A stretch of 64,000 nt of DNA from Saccharum officinarum (lineage: Eukaryota; Streptophyta; Magnoliopsida; Poales; Poaceae), in the NCBI GenBank assembly GCA_020631735.1, contig CM036197.1, forward strand, positions 40,719,880 to 40,783,879, written 5' to 3'. The notes below the pieces were generated by a model that saw nothing but the letters and a program-made list of their open reading frames with translations, did not search any database and was not told where the DNA came from. Every line of letters begins with the position of its first letter. The stretch's first letter is position 1. Positions 20,222 to 31,914 of the stretch are shown piece by piece. A program made the translations under genes and the position numbers.

Positions 20222-21562
20222 ATGGCAGACAAGAAGAAGGTGGAGGTCAAAGAGACCAAGGTGGAGGTCAAGACGGCCACTTACAAGGTGTTCGTCCACT
20301 GCGCGCAGTGCGCGCGCGACATCCAGACGGAGTTCACCGAGTTCCAAGGTGCGTTTTGACGTGCTGTACTGTACATGTTGCTGCACTTGTGTGTTGCTTC
20401 GAATGGCGCGTGTCAATATGCCGGCCATATGCATGCAGTGCAGACAGACACAGGAGCATGCGTATGATCGATCATACTGCGCCAACTTATACTGTGTGTG
20501 AGTCTGTGAATATGGGCACATATATAAACTGGCAGGGGTTGAAGAGGTGAAGGTGGACGCCGGGGCAGGGAAGGTGACAGTGAAGGGCTTCGCGTTCGAC
20601 GTCGAGAAGCTCAGGAAGAAAGTTGAGAAGGGGTGCCGGAAGAAGGTCGAGCTGATTCCACCGGCGCCTCCCAAGGACGACATGGTCGTTGAGGTCAAGA
20701 CTAAAAAGGAGGTAAATGAGACTTTCATGTACATGCATCGATCTCTGATAACACAGCAATCATGTAGATTTCCGATCATTTCGCCTGCCTTTCCATAGAC
20801 CATGACGAGTACAGCACGTAGTGTGCGCTGTGCAGTGTCTGACCAAGCATTTCTTTGGTTTGTTGTTAATGCCGCAGGAGCTGAAGGTCATAACTGTAAA
20901 GCTTCCGTTGCATTGCCCCGACTGTGCAGTCAGGGTCAAGGAGATGTTGCTCGAGAACAAGAGTAATCTCTCTCTCTCTCTCTGCGCAATCTCATAATTT
21001 CATCAATAATGACATGTTCACTACACACGCTAATATAGGTATCTACGAGGCCAAGACGGACTTCGGCAAGAACACGTGCACCGTCGAGGGTGTCCTTGAG
21101 GAGGACAAGCTCGTCAAGTACATCTTCGAGAGGACGCGCAAGAAGGGCATCGTCGACAAGGTCGAGAAGAAGGTGATCGTCAAGGAGGAGAAGGTCCTAG
21201 TGAAGAAGGCGGACAAGGAAAAGGAGAAGAAAGAGAAGGAGGAAAAAGAGAAGAAGGAAAAGGCGAAGGAGGCCGCCGCGAAGATCGTGAAGGAGGTCAT
21301 CGCCCCCTACTTCATCCCCTGCACGCACCCGCACTTCGTTGACTACTCGCACCCGGGCCACCGCTACGGCTGTGGCTGCGGCTCCTGCTCGCCGTACGGC
21401 GGCGGTTACGGCTACGGGTGCGGCGGCGGGTACCCACCGTACGGTGGTGTCAGCTACACACACACTGAGCTCAAAGGCTACCAGGAGACGGCGTTCTTGC
21501 ACTGCACACACCCCAGTGAATTCATCAGCGAGGAGAACCCCTATGCATGCGCTGTGATGTAG
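20222..21562 (+). CDS. heavy-metal-associated isoprenylated plant protein (HIPP), four exons
   Basis: Exons are 20222-20348, 20536-20711, 20878-20962 and 21039-21562, total 912 nt and 303 residues, all with GT-AG junctions. A Lys/Glu/Val-rich N-terminus precedes a first HMA domain with metal-binding VHCAQCARDI (residues about 24-33). A second HMA domain has LHCPDCAVRV (about residues 111-120). Next come a long charged Lys/Glu stretch (KEKEKKEKEEKEKKEKAKEA), a His/Gly/Tyr/Cys-rich segment with repeated YGCG-type motifs, and the terminus CAVM. CAVM is a CaaX box for farnesylation, which is diagnostic of HIPPs and implies membrane or nuclear-membrane association. HIPPs act as metallochaperones in Cd, Cu and Zn handling and in stress responses. 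Intron 3 is only 76 nt and carries no stop in the flanking frame, so retention would change the protein without immediate termination. Confidence 0.95.
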
Positions 21563-22261
21563 ACCTTTTTTTGCAGTTGGATTCATGTTGAATAATTTGA
21601 ACACAAAGAACAACGCCAATGATGGCTCGATCAAATTTTTTTGCTTCAGCTCAGATTTGTTATTAGCTTGCATTAATTATGTCTGCAACCAATCTGAAGT
21701 CTACTGTATAGTATTAAACCAATGACAGTAGCCAGCTAGGAAACTTGATCCTTCTTCCAAAGCAAATCTTTCAGGTTTTCCGGCTGAGACGCTAACTGGC
21801 TTATACCCATGCATGAGAAAGCGTAGTATTTCAAATAGGGAAACTGTGACGCTTTGATAGTATCTTCTGCGTATATAACGTTTGATAGAAACAAGCAACT
21901 TTGCCTAGCTAATTTACTGGACTATTATTTGACAACAAACTAATAGCAACCAACATTGTAATTGGAGGTTCCAATCAATAATTAGATCGGTTTTGTAAAC
22001 ATAAACACACTTTGACTTAGACAGGCTCATGACTCCTGATGCATAATATCATAACAATTGCAGTTACTAGACATATAAACTATTGCTGGTGGCTTTCGAA
22101 AAAATAAACTATGCATAGCATTAAGTTATCAGTAAACTAAATATGGTCTGACTATTTTCGTTTCAATTGCTTGAAACCATCTTTTTTTTCAATCACCATC
22201 AATCATAAGCCCTTGATCAAATCCAACCACCTCAACTGACAAGTAGTTGGAATGTTGGATG
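21563..22261. other. HIPP 3' flank and intergenic DNA
   Basis: The first about 130 bp after the stop are probably 3' UTR (AATAATTTGAA at about 21592 is a possible poly(A) signal). The rest is AT-rich without recognisable genes. Confidence 0.4.
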
Positions 22262-22638
22262 CAGGGTTCTGGGATTCAAATAGCAAAAAATTCCTAACCT
22301 GACCGAAATTGGGTGAATCTTGGAAATTTTAGACTAGTACTTATTTGTATTGACTAGTGAAAATGTTCATGTTTAGCTAATATTTAGCTGAATTTTAGCC
22401 AAAATTTGTTCCAGAGGCACGATCAAAGAGGAAATCAATGGAACATAGTTTGATAAGTTTGCACTTTTATATCAAATGAAAAACTTTTGGATTTGTTTGA
22501 ACTCTATACTACACTGAAAATTCAAATTGGACCAAATTTTTTTTTGATTGTTGGTACAATGTTGTTTCGGGCCTCACCAAGATGAACGAATTTTGCTAAA
22601 ATTCTATTGTTCCAAACCCAATCCCTGCCAGAACCCTG
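22262..22638. mobile_element. hAT-type MITE (377 bp), 8-bp TSD
   Basis: The terminal inverted repeat CAGGGTTCTGG is matched by CCAGAACCCTG at the right end. A perfect 8-bp TSD, GTTGGATG, lies at 22254-22261 and 22639-22646. TIRs starting CAGGG with 8-bp duplications are the hAT signature. No transposase is encoded. Confidence 0.9.
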
Positions 22639-22646
22639 GTTGGATG

Positions 22647-24525
22647 TTGATTTGAGTTTCTAACTAAAAACTAAATTGGTTTCAAGCTCATACAAATTGC
22701 AGAACTATTAAGGAACAAGAACAGACAACAGAGCTGATAAGAGTAGTTATTACAGTGATGAGAGCATGTAATAGTATGTTACCCAGTACAGTTTTTTTAA
22801 AAGCATTTTGCTATTCAATTCATGCACTTGTGCACAGCAAAGGGTTACAAGTAGTTCATCAATCTATTGGAGAAATTGTTTCATAAATAGATATATGTGC
22901 AGAGAATCATGCGGACAACTAAGAACAACAGACTTTATCAACACATGAGCATACAAAGAGATGACAGAGAACATTATAATAGCCATAGACATCTGAAAAG
23001 GCCAGATAATTAAGTAACACAGTTGAACAGGTTAGATAGTGCTACATGTCATTTCTCATCAAGTTAGTCATTGGCTCTTCAGTGAAGTTGGTTATTTTGT
23101 TCTGGTCAAATTATTCTTGACAAATCTAGCTAGCTAGCGCACATAGAAATTTCATGTTGTTTGGCTTCTGGCTACTCGTTTGTTTATTTGTCACTAACTA
23201 TAGTAACAACAAGCTGCAAACTTGACACAAAGGACTGTAATAATTTGTTGCAGATTTAAGAACTCTGCAGACTTAAGGAACGAAAAATTCTCAATCAACA
23301 ATTCATCATGGAAGGAAGGAAATGTGACTAAGCGTCACAGTATGCTTGGGACCTGAACATGTCATTTCAAGAGACGCTGAAGGCAGTCAAGCTATAGGTG
23401 CACACAGACACACCATCAAATTCTGTAGAAATGGTGTGGAGTGGGAGTTTTAAGCTAGTCATATAGTCCTATGCTCTGAACAGGAATGCAACAGCACAAT
23501 CCAAAGAGGCCATAATAAACACTAGATGGCATGTCCTCAAATGAAAACGTCTAGAATAATCTTTGAATGTTCAAGTCCCAAGAACTTAGGGAGACAACCA
23601 TCTTGCAATCTACGCATATGAGACAACGAAGAACAAAGGCAGCATAGCAGGCAAGTAGTTGGTGACTTTGTGAGGAGTCCCCATGAGCTGCTTGCTTTGC
23701 GAGATGCAATTTACTATAGCTGAATCGAGTACTAGCTTCGTGATGTTTAAACAAAGGCAAAGCACGCACACGTGTGAGCAGAAAATTGTGTGGTAACTTG
23801 TGACGAAGCAGTTCCCAGACTCCACAATAAACTTAGAAGAAGAACCAGAATCAGAAACTGATTGATGATTGATATATACGAGAAATAATATAGTATGCAG
23901 TATGCACGCGTCACTAATTGTGTTGTTGCACACACAGGCAGGTAAAACCTTTGTCTAACTCAAAAAACAATCGTGCCCAAAAGTATATATTCAAAACACA
24001 CACACACCCCCCTAGCAACTACATGATGATGATAAAGTAAGAACTGACAGCTTAAGCCACTAGAATACGCGAACTTTCTTAACACAATTTGGTTGGAGAT
24101 ATTATATTATCTCATCCATAGGAACAATAACAACAAGAACCACCCCATGCATGGAAACATCGATTAGCACACTTGCATCCAGTCCCAGAGAACAATTTTT
24201 CAAGACTACTTATTAAAAGCCAGATTAAAAATTAAGACAAGGTTACACCACAGATCAAGTTTCAAAAGGCACATGAGAGGAGAAAAAGGAAAAGAAAGGA
24301 GAAGAAATTGAAAACACAAAATCAGAGAGACCGAGCAAACACTACGGAGTTATACAGAGATCGAGATAGAAATAGATAGATAGAATCCTTGCAAGCATAC
24401 GTGCTCTAACCTTTTGCAAGCTGCCCTTAACCCTTGTGCCGTTCATTGCTTTCTTCTTGACATCTTCCTGCAGTTCTCTCAAACCTGAATTACACCACCG
24501 GCCATCATGGACATGGACTTGATTG
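22647..24525. other. intergenic, no gene; includes probable 3' UTR of the single-exon AHL gene
   Basis: No recognisable coding region. The last 100-200 bp (about 24340-24525) are probably the AHL 3' UTR, and a CAG/GTTTGAGAG donor-like site near 24480 hints at a 3'-UTR intron. Confidence 0.4.
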
Positions 24526-25458
24526 TCAGAACGTCGGCCGTGCACCGGCCCAACCATGGCCGTCAGCGCCGGGCGGGAGCTGCGACCCGCCACCTGCCAT
24601 GTTGTTGAGCGGCAGGTTGAAGAACGGCAGCCCGGCAGCCGACGGGTCGGGAGGGAACGGCCCACCGCCCATGCCTCCAGCGCCATCGGCACCACCGCCC
24701 GACGGCTGCATCTGGAGGCCGGGTGGCGCTGCCTGAGCCTCTTCCTCCTCCAGGGGGAGGCGCTCGTAGGCGACGTTGGCGAAGGACGCGGCGATGACGA
24801 TGACGGGGCCTGCGGCGTAGAGCGCACCCACGACGTTCCCGCCGACCACCTGCCCCTGGCCCCCCGCGAGGAAGATGGTGAGGCTGGTGGCGCCGGGGGG
24901 AGCCGGCGGCGGGAGGAAGGAACCCGAGAGCGACAGGATCTCGAACCTCCCGTGCAGCGTCACGACGGCGCCCGTGGGCGCCGACGGCTGCCGCAGCGTC
25001 ACGTTGGTGACCACGCCGCTGCCGCTCAGCACGCAGACGCCGCGCTGCCGCCGGCGCGCGTACGTGGAGACGCTCTCGAACACGTCGCAGCCGCTCCCCA
25101 CCTCCAGGATGTGGGCGCGCAGCGTGTTGGCGCTCTCCCGCGTGATGATCACCGGGGGCTTGGGCTTATTCTTCGAGCCCGGCGGGCGCCCGCGGGGCCT
25201 GCGGGCTACCATCTCCCCGTTTCCGCCGCTGCCACCGGGGGCGTCTCCGGCGCCTGGGCCGGATGAGAACGACCCGCCGTCGTGCTCACCGTACGGCCCG
25301 CCGTTGTTGCTGTTGCCGCCGCCGCCGCTGCCATTAGGGTCATCCTCGGAGGGCTCCGGCTGCTTGGCGTAGTTGTGCTGCAGCTGGAGGTCGGGGTGGA
25401 GGTGGTGGAGCTGATGAACGTAGCGCGTCGCAGCGGTGCCGAGGTCGAGGCCGGCCAT
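24526..25458 (-). CDS. AT-hook motif nuclear-localized (AHL) protein, one AT-hook plus PPC domain, intronless
   Basis: A single minus-strand exon of 310 residues runs from ATG 25458 to TGA 24526-24528. The N-terminus begins [19 protein letters not shown], followed by an acidic and Gly/Asn-rich linker. One AT-hook, [17 protein letters not shown], lies at residues about 85-102. The PPC/DUF296 domain spans about residues 103-240: [40 protein letters not shown], the [19 protein letters not shown] signature and [20 protein letters not shown]. The Gly/Pro-rich tail is typical. One hook and no introns fit the type I (clade A) AHLs, which repress growth in hypocotyl, leaf and panicle contexts. GRFEIL is the conserved six-residue motif needed for partner binding in this family. 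The frame is intact. Confidence 0.96.
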   Translation of the reverse strand: MAGLDLGTAATRYVHQLHHLHPDLQLQHNYAKQPEPSEDDPNGSGGGGNSNNGGPYGEHDGGSFSSGPGAGDAPGGSGGNGEMVARRPRGRPPGSKNKPKPPVIITRESANTLRAHILEVGSGCDVFESVSTYARRRQRGVCVLSGSGVVTNVTLRQPSAPTGAVVTLHGRFEILSLSGSFLPPPAPPGATSLTIFLAGGQGQVVGGNVVGALYAAGPVIVIAASFANVAYERLPLEEEEAQAAPPGLQMQPSGGGADGAGGMGGGPFPPDPSAAGLPFFNLPLNNMAGGGSQLPPGADGHGWAGARPTF

Positions 25459-25960
25459 GCTTTTCTGCTAGCTCATGTACTGATGTAGCTAGCAAGCAAA
25501 AATTTTAGAACTAGAAAAGCAGCGAAAAAAAGAGAGAAAAAAACTCCAATTGCAACAGAGAGTGGTGTTTTGTTTTTAGGTAAAAAGGAAGTGTTGGAAA
25601 AGGAAGCAATGATTTTTAAAGAAGGGGATTGTTTATGATTCTGCCTGTTTTAAAAGCTTTTGGATGCAGAAAGAAGCAAACAGGGAAGAAATTAAAAACC
25701 CAAAGAAGAAAATGCTTGCATGGAGAAGAGAATTGAAGGAACACGCACCAACAGGGCTGTGAGCTAGCTATGAGCAGGGTAGGGAAGGAGGAGAGAAAGG
25801 AGGAAGCTATAGAGAGGAGGAGAAGGTGAGGCACGGGAGGCAGGCAAGATGGGAAGAGAAGGGTTCGAGAGCTTCTTCAAACCAGTAGTAGGAGGTGTAC
25901 CGCATAAAATAATGTGGGGAGGAGGAGAAAGTTGGGAGAACAAGTTCTTGTGCATCCTTT
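25459..25960 (-). promoter_or_regulatory. CT-rich leader/promoter of the single-exon AHL gene with a possible uORF
   Basis: The coding strand is strongly pyrimidine-rich over about 450 bp upstream of the ATG, as in many plant leaders. A nine-codon upstream ORF, MQAFSSLGF then TAA, lies at 25721-25692, about 234 bp before the main ATG. Whether the transcript reaches that far is unknown. Confidence 0.4.
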
Positions 25961-27358
25961 GCAGCTACGGAAAAAGACATGAGGCTATAAGACTGACACG
26001 TGGGCCACAGGATTGGGGGCCCATGGGTCAGTTTCGCAGGCGTCCTACATGATAGTGACAGGGCCGGGGAGGCATCGGAGAAGAAAGAGAGGCGGATCGA
26101 GCGGGAGGAACTATGATGCCAAAATGTGATGCATGGTGAGTTGGTGACAGCGATGGCTTAGCGTGTTCATCGCAAGATTATGCTAGTTAATCAGGGTTAA
26201 GCGCCTAAACCCGTGGTGCGAACGGTGTGGAGGTTGTTCATGACTACACTCTGGTGGGACCCATGCTAGCGCGTGCTGCGCTCGGATCAATTGCACCTGC
26301 AGTTAGGTCTAACCCTTCCTGTAGTACGTTTTTTTTCTCCAAATTATATAAAGTGCATGCTCATGTACATACATACATTCACAGGTCACCATACAAGTGC
26401 ATATACACATGTATTCCTATGATGAATGAAAACATCTAAAAACCGAATAGTGTAGGTACCATATATAGGTATTTTGTTGCCGATGAATAGTGTAGTTTAA
26501 TTTCTTTATAGAGTAAATTAATCAATGAAAACATAAGCACACGTGCGAACACAAAGACATTAATCACGCAGGTAAGTTCTAACAATATGTAAAAAGTGCA
26601 ATATTGTTCATCATGTTGCATTGTATGTTCTAAAAAACAGACAATATTAACAAAACCCTAGACTTTGACTAATATAATACACACTACATATCACAGCCCT
26701 TCTTTATATATGATCAATTTAAACTAATTGATATCAAAGATATTAGCTGCATGTTTTAGCATAGTGCTTATGGAGACAACAATACACTGTAGATGTGCAC
26801 GTACGGCATGTAGACAGGCATATATGTGAGACTTTTGTGCCTTTCTCTCGAACATAAATATTAGCTTTATGAATTGATTGATGCTTTTTTAATTATCCAA
26901 TTGTCCTTTCTAGCATAATTTTAGACAAGACCATATTTTAAAATTATATTGTATGTAGTTTACTAGTAATAAACTATGTCAGGTCAAACGGGGATGACCC
27001 ACGTCATCTATCCTCACTCTTAACTTATTTTATATATGCAATATCTTATCAAGTCGTATAACTGTAACCAGCATCCCGGTACTTTCACTAATCACCACGT
27101 ATGATGAGCTGAAAAACACTTTGTTGGAAGCTATCTAGACTATTTTTTACCATCTTTTCATAAGGCCAATTAACATGAGTAACACCTCGCACCCGGTTTG
27201 CCCAAAGTTACACATCTTTTTTAATGCTTCTCCTTCTGGATCTTTTGGAGAGATTCGTTCTTCCCAACAAATCAACGCAGTAGTTTTATTTTTCAACTAC
27301 ATGCATGGTGAGACTTGGATGTACGTACGTTGAACTTTTCCTTAAACAAAATAGTCTA
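25961..27358. other. upstream intergenic DNA, no gene
   Basis: An ACACGTGGGCC stretch at about 25995 contains a G-box-like CACGTG. The rest is AT-rich spacer with no supported feature. Confidence 0.4.
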
Positions 27359-27602
27359 GGCCTTGTTCACTTCCCCATCCCAACCCAAAATATTTCCTCT
27401 GTCACCCGTCACATCGAATCTTTGGACGCATGCATGTAGCATTAAATGTAGGTAAAAAAGATAACTAATTACATAGTTTGTCTGTAAATGTTGGGACGAA
27501 TCTTTTAAGCCTAGTTAGTCCATGATTGGACAAATTTTGCCAAATAACAACGAAAGATGCTACAGTAACTTTTCACCTACTTTTCGCGAAGTGAACACAC
27601 CC
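27359..27602. mobile_element. Tourist-like MITE (244 bp), second copy of the family at 17153
   Basis: The left end is GGCCTTGTTCACTTCCCC; the right end reverse-complemented starts GGTGTGTTCACTTCGCGAAA. The TSD is CTA at 27356-27358 and 27603-27605. The interior contains CGTCACATCGAATCTTTGGA and CTACAGTAACTTTTCACCTA. Confidence 0.85.
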
Positions 27603-27905
27603 CTATTATTATAGGAAGAGAGCAGCAATATATATAGTTTATGTTATCTATCAAGTTGTGTTAGTTTCGCTATTGTTTATGTAATTAAAATATGCCAAGC
27701 AATCATGCAACTTTATAACGAGTACAGTTCGTACAGCCATGCATGGTTAGTGTTATGATATAAGTAGCATTAAAAATCTATGCTCAACTGTAACTTGTTC
27801 TCTAGCATATGCACGTACAAACTCACTAAAGAACACACTGGAAGTATAGCATATGCATACTAACAATTAATAGTATATCTCAACACTATATGATTCAATG
27901 ATCTA

Positions 27906-28146
27906 CTCCTTCCCTCCCAAATTATAAGTCATTCCAACTTTCTTAGAGAGTCAAAGCATCTCAAGTGTGACCAAATTTATATAATAAAGTAATAACATTT
28001 ATGATATCAAATAAGTATCATTAGATTCTTCATTAATTATATTTTCATAGTATACCTATTTGATGTCATAAGTCTTTGCTACTCTTTCTATAATTTTGGT
28101 CAAACTTGAGACGCTTTGACTCTTTAAGAAAGTTGGAATGACTTAA
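27906..28146. mobile_element. Stowaway-like MITE with eroded right end
   Basis: The left end is CTCCTTCCCTCCCAAATTAT after TA. The inner arms TCATTCCAACTTTCTTAGAG and, reverse-complemented from the right, TCATTCCAACTTTCTTAAAG match. The expected right terminus is replaced by the adjacent dinucleotide repeat. Confidence 0.7.
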
Positions 28147-28196
<50 letters not shown>

Positions 28197-28197
28197 T
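28147..28197. repeat. compound microsatellite (TG)8(TA)12(CA)5, near palindrome
   Basis: TG repeats, then TA repeats, then CA repeats form an almost self-complementary 51-bp tract. It sits exactly where the right terminus of the Stowaway MITE should be. Confidence 0.9.
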
Positions 28198-28607
28198 TTT
28201 TGGTATATATGCACATCTATCATCCTTCTTAATTCTACTGTTTTTGGAAACAGCTTGCATTGTCAATCTAATTGCATAGTAGGGCTAGCCACAGCTATAG
28301 ATCACAGAATCTATACCATGAAAAATGGTACATAATTTAACAGAAGTCTTAAATTAACTACTCCTTTTTTCCTCAAATGCAAGGTATCATAAAAACTCTA
28401 GGGCAAATTTTAGGATAAAACAAATGATGCATGTACCGATGTTTCATAGTGCCGGCTAGTAAATTAAATTTGTAGTCGTGCATGCAGTTCAGATGGCTTA
28501 CTCGAGGAATCAAGGGTTAGATTAGTTTAGGAAATGTGGCCTACGTCTATTGTGAGGTGTACGTTCATGTTGTTGAGCTCAAGGACCCGAAATTTACAGT
28601 AGGGGTT

Positions 28608-30013
28608 TGTTGACGGTAGTTAAGGCCCATCATAAATCATTAATATAACTTGTATAAATGTAAAAAAAGATCACTAACATAGGTTTAGGGGGTTTAAACT
28701 AACAAATTTCACAAGTTTTGGTGAATCTTTGTTTTTAGCAAGGTTTATCCAGAAACCCGTCAAGGAGGACCTACTTGTCAGATTTAATTATGCTTATCCG
28801 CGACGAAATCAACTCCAGAAGACTCTAGAAGACACCATAAGGTGAACCATGGCGGCAGAGGGCAGGAGGCTGCCACATGCAGGCCGCCCAGCCCCCTGGG
28901 CCCACTCCTCAGCCTCTCCTTCGAATGTCGGTGTTCCACCGCCTCCTAGGTTTAATCGACGCCGTTGCTTTAAGTCGGTTTGATCCGAGGGCTCAAGATT
29001 GATGGTTCTCCCTATATATACCAGCCTCTACCCCTTGGGGCATAACTCCATAATCAAGATATCAAACCCTGATCAAGAAGTGAAGAACCTCAAAGCTCCA
29101 CAAATATTTAGGGCATAGCTAGTTAAGTTAGATCTAGAAGGAGGCAAGCTTCGCTTAGATTCCTCATCTTGTCAAGAGCGTAGTTTGGTATAGCCTTTTG
29201 TATCCTCTCTCTTGTATCTTTCATATTTCATATGTTTGCTACATTTGTTATGACATTGTTCTTAATATTATTCAAGTTCCCAGTTATTGTGTTCATTGTC
29301 TCCTTTCATTATATGTTTAGTATAGCTAAATTATTTTTATCTTCAAGCATAACTTCGTATAGCGCTTGTTGTAATGTACATGGGGTGAGTGGTCGACATT
29401 ATGTAAGCGTGGTGCTTATACGTTGTTTACCTATGGATGCACCCTATATTCTGGGTCATGTGGTAGATTGCGGATGTGACACTCTCGTTGAGTCCTTTGT
29501 AGTCCACTCCCCGAATATAGGACAAGTAGGATCTAGTTACGAAGGAAGTCAGGCTCTGTTCTTGATCTTACTTAGTAATATCCCTTATGTGTAGATATGA
29601 AGTTGATCTTAGCCATGATTATTAAGTGTAGTTGCACTAATCATATTATGCTCTGACTTGTAATTAAGAATGACTTAGGAATTGTTTCTCCATTGTATCT
29701 ACTTAGCCATGCTAGTGCCATCTAAAGGAGTACTCTGAGAGTTTAATTATCATTTATTATTTATCAATCATATTACATTTATCTCTTGATTTACCCCTGT
29801 TGTGAGTAGAAGATTGGTTATGGTTTATCTCTCCACCATATGTATAAGTTATCAATATATTCCCTTTTGACCATCCTTTCCTGAGGTAAAAATATAAATA
29901 ACGATACCTAGAATACTCCCGGGTGAAGTGCTACAATGGTATATTATCTATGCGCTTGCAGACCCCTTCATTTATATTTATTCTTCTAAGTAAGAAATGC
30001 CAACAAGCATTTC
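28608..30013 (+). mobile_element. LTR of a Ty3-type element, related to the 31.7-47.3 kb element
   Basis: It starts TGTTGACGG and ends CAACAAGCA before TTTCTGGCGGTG, a degenerate version of the tRNA-Asp-type PBS. Over its length it aligns by eye with the two LTRs further right, for example GCAAGCTTCGCTTAGATTCC, ACGTTGTTTACCTATGGATG-like text, TAGTCCACTCC and AAATATAAATAACGAT. It has a TATATATA box at 29013-29020. It is more diverged than those two are from each other, so it belongs to a related subfamily or an older copy. Confidence 0.7.
29013..29020 (+). promoter_or_regulatory. LTR TATA box
   Basis: CCTATATATACC occupies the same place in this LTR as CCTATATAAG in the two related LTRs. Confidence 0.5.
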
Positions 30014-31714
30014 TGGCGGTGTTGACAAGTGTCATATTAATAAATACCAACAGGGTTACAAACGAGAGGTTCAAGTGTCAAGAGGTACAAGAGAGCGTGT
30101 CTAAGGAGCAAAGAACAGCCACAGAGAGGAAGAGTGTGGAGAGAGAAGGGCCCTCTGCGTCCCCTTATATGGTTTTGGGGGGTACTTCATGTCAGCTAGT
30201 CTGGCTGGAGCCTTCGATCCTTCTTATCCATCCGATGCTCCCATGTTTGTCGTACTTGTACTTGGAGCGAAAGATTGGGGGAACCTGGCTTCCCACATCA
30301 AACGTCTATCACTGGTTCGTTCCTTCGTGGAGATAGTGTCCCCGCAGTCCACATCCTCTGTTTCGTACGAGGTGTCCATTATTTCGGGTGTGCCTCCTTC
30401 TGTGGTACACATGGACAATACGTACACCTATGGCTATGCACGTCACATCAGGGTGATTGTTTCATACGATGGGCCTTTACTTTGACCCTTCTGAGAAAAG
30501 GAAAGATTGGCCCAGTACGCCTCATTATATTGTACTTGGGCTTTGTCCCCAGTTGGGCAGTGCTTGAGCGGGATCGAAGTTAGGGGCTGGTGGTACTTAG
30601 GGCATAGATGGGAAAACCAATCGTGTGGTTGGCAGTCCGTTACCCGAGCCGCAAGTTGAGCGGGCAGAAATGTCTCCTCTATGGATGGAGGAACACGGTC
30701 AGGTCCCAAGAAGCAAAGGGGGTGACTGGGCTAGCCACGGATCTTGTTGTGGGGTTGAGCTCGGGACCCACATATCTCATGATGACGCATTGCCAACTAG
30801 CCTATCGTTTGGGATGCTGCTCGCATTTCGTACGACAGACCACTGACCCTTGGACAAAAGGAAAGGGCTAGCCAAGTACCCCTCACTATACTCAAGGGAG
30901 GGGAGGGGGCAAGGGGGACCTAGGTACTATGAGCATGTGTTCTTCGGTTTGCTAGTGCCTCAGTAGGGTTGAAGTCAGGACTAGGACCCTTGGCCCGAGT
31001 TCCCAAGTCCTCGCCCCTGTTCCCAAGTTCCCATGCAGAGTAGCCATAATGTTCTAAGAACTCAGCACTGTATGATGTCGTAATGCCGAGGGGATGAGGG
31101 TACCCATGGTACATATATTCGTCAGTAGCCCTCGAGCCTTCTTAGGAATTAGACACATCGTGAGGAGAATTTTTGTTTGGGTTGACATTATTGTTTTTCG
31201 CTTGGCCTTCTCCATGGGGGCAGGCGAGCGCACCCCTAGTAGGTGGTAGCCCCTGAGCCTTCAAGTGATTCTTAAATAATCGGTTGGAGGATGACTCTAG
31301 TTAATTGTTTCACCATTGTTGTTCAGGGGCGCATGTGGGCTTGCAATTTTTCTCTCGACCCAAGATTTTGGGGGTCCCATCAAGATCCCCACTTATGTTG
31401 GGAACTGATGGGCTCCTTCTTTTGTTCGCATGATAGATTATTGACCCTTGGCGTCGCTCCACAAGTTAGAGGACTATGTGACGACTTTGATCCCCCCTAC
31501 GAGTCGTGGTCAAGGTGGGGTGGAGGACTCTTGTCCCATTTGTTAGGCACATAGCAAGAGGGGCGTATGGGGTTGGCTAGGACTAGCCCATTAAAGTATT
31601 GTGTGCTCGTAGCCGAACATGCATGGGATTTGCATGACTTAGCCCTTTTTAAGAGAGCGAAAGGGCATCATGGATCGATCATTTGCAATGGATTTGAAGA
31701 CTCCCTTGGTCTCT
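30014..31714. other. unclassified repeat-like region, no gene
   Basis: The first about 40 bp still resemble the leader of the 31.7-kb element (AAGTGTCATATTAATAAATACCAACA). After that the sequence is moderately GC-rich with no domain, TIR or TSD that I can define. It may be the remains of another LTR element or a Helitron-like insertion. Confidence 0.35.
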
Positions 31715-31914
31715 GTTGACGGTCACTAACTATTATTATAAACCATCAATGAAACATGAAAAAGAGCATATATCAACCTCCAAACATAGAATTATGGTTT
31801 AAACTGACAGAATTCCACAGATTTTGGTGAATTTGTGTTTCTACAGGGGTTTATCAGGAAAAGGAGCCAAGATATCAAGGACGTCAGGGTAAAAAGCATA
31901 TTCCACCGTGGAAC

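Noticed and set aside
20924..21562. A 212-codon single frame for the HIPP 3' part
   Set aside because: It reads through intron 3 and starts at a non-ATG codon. The spliced model restores the CPDC-containing HMA domain and has proper GT-AG sites.
24523..25488. Plus-strand frames opposite the single-exon AHL gene
   Set aside because: Composition shadows of the GC-rich AHL coding sequence, with no domain.
29232..29594. A 120-codon frame repeated at 36221-36577 and partly at 46724-46945
   Set aside because: The similarity arises because all three lie in the same LTR family; it is not a conserved protein.
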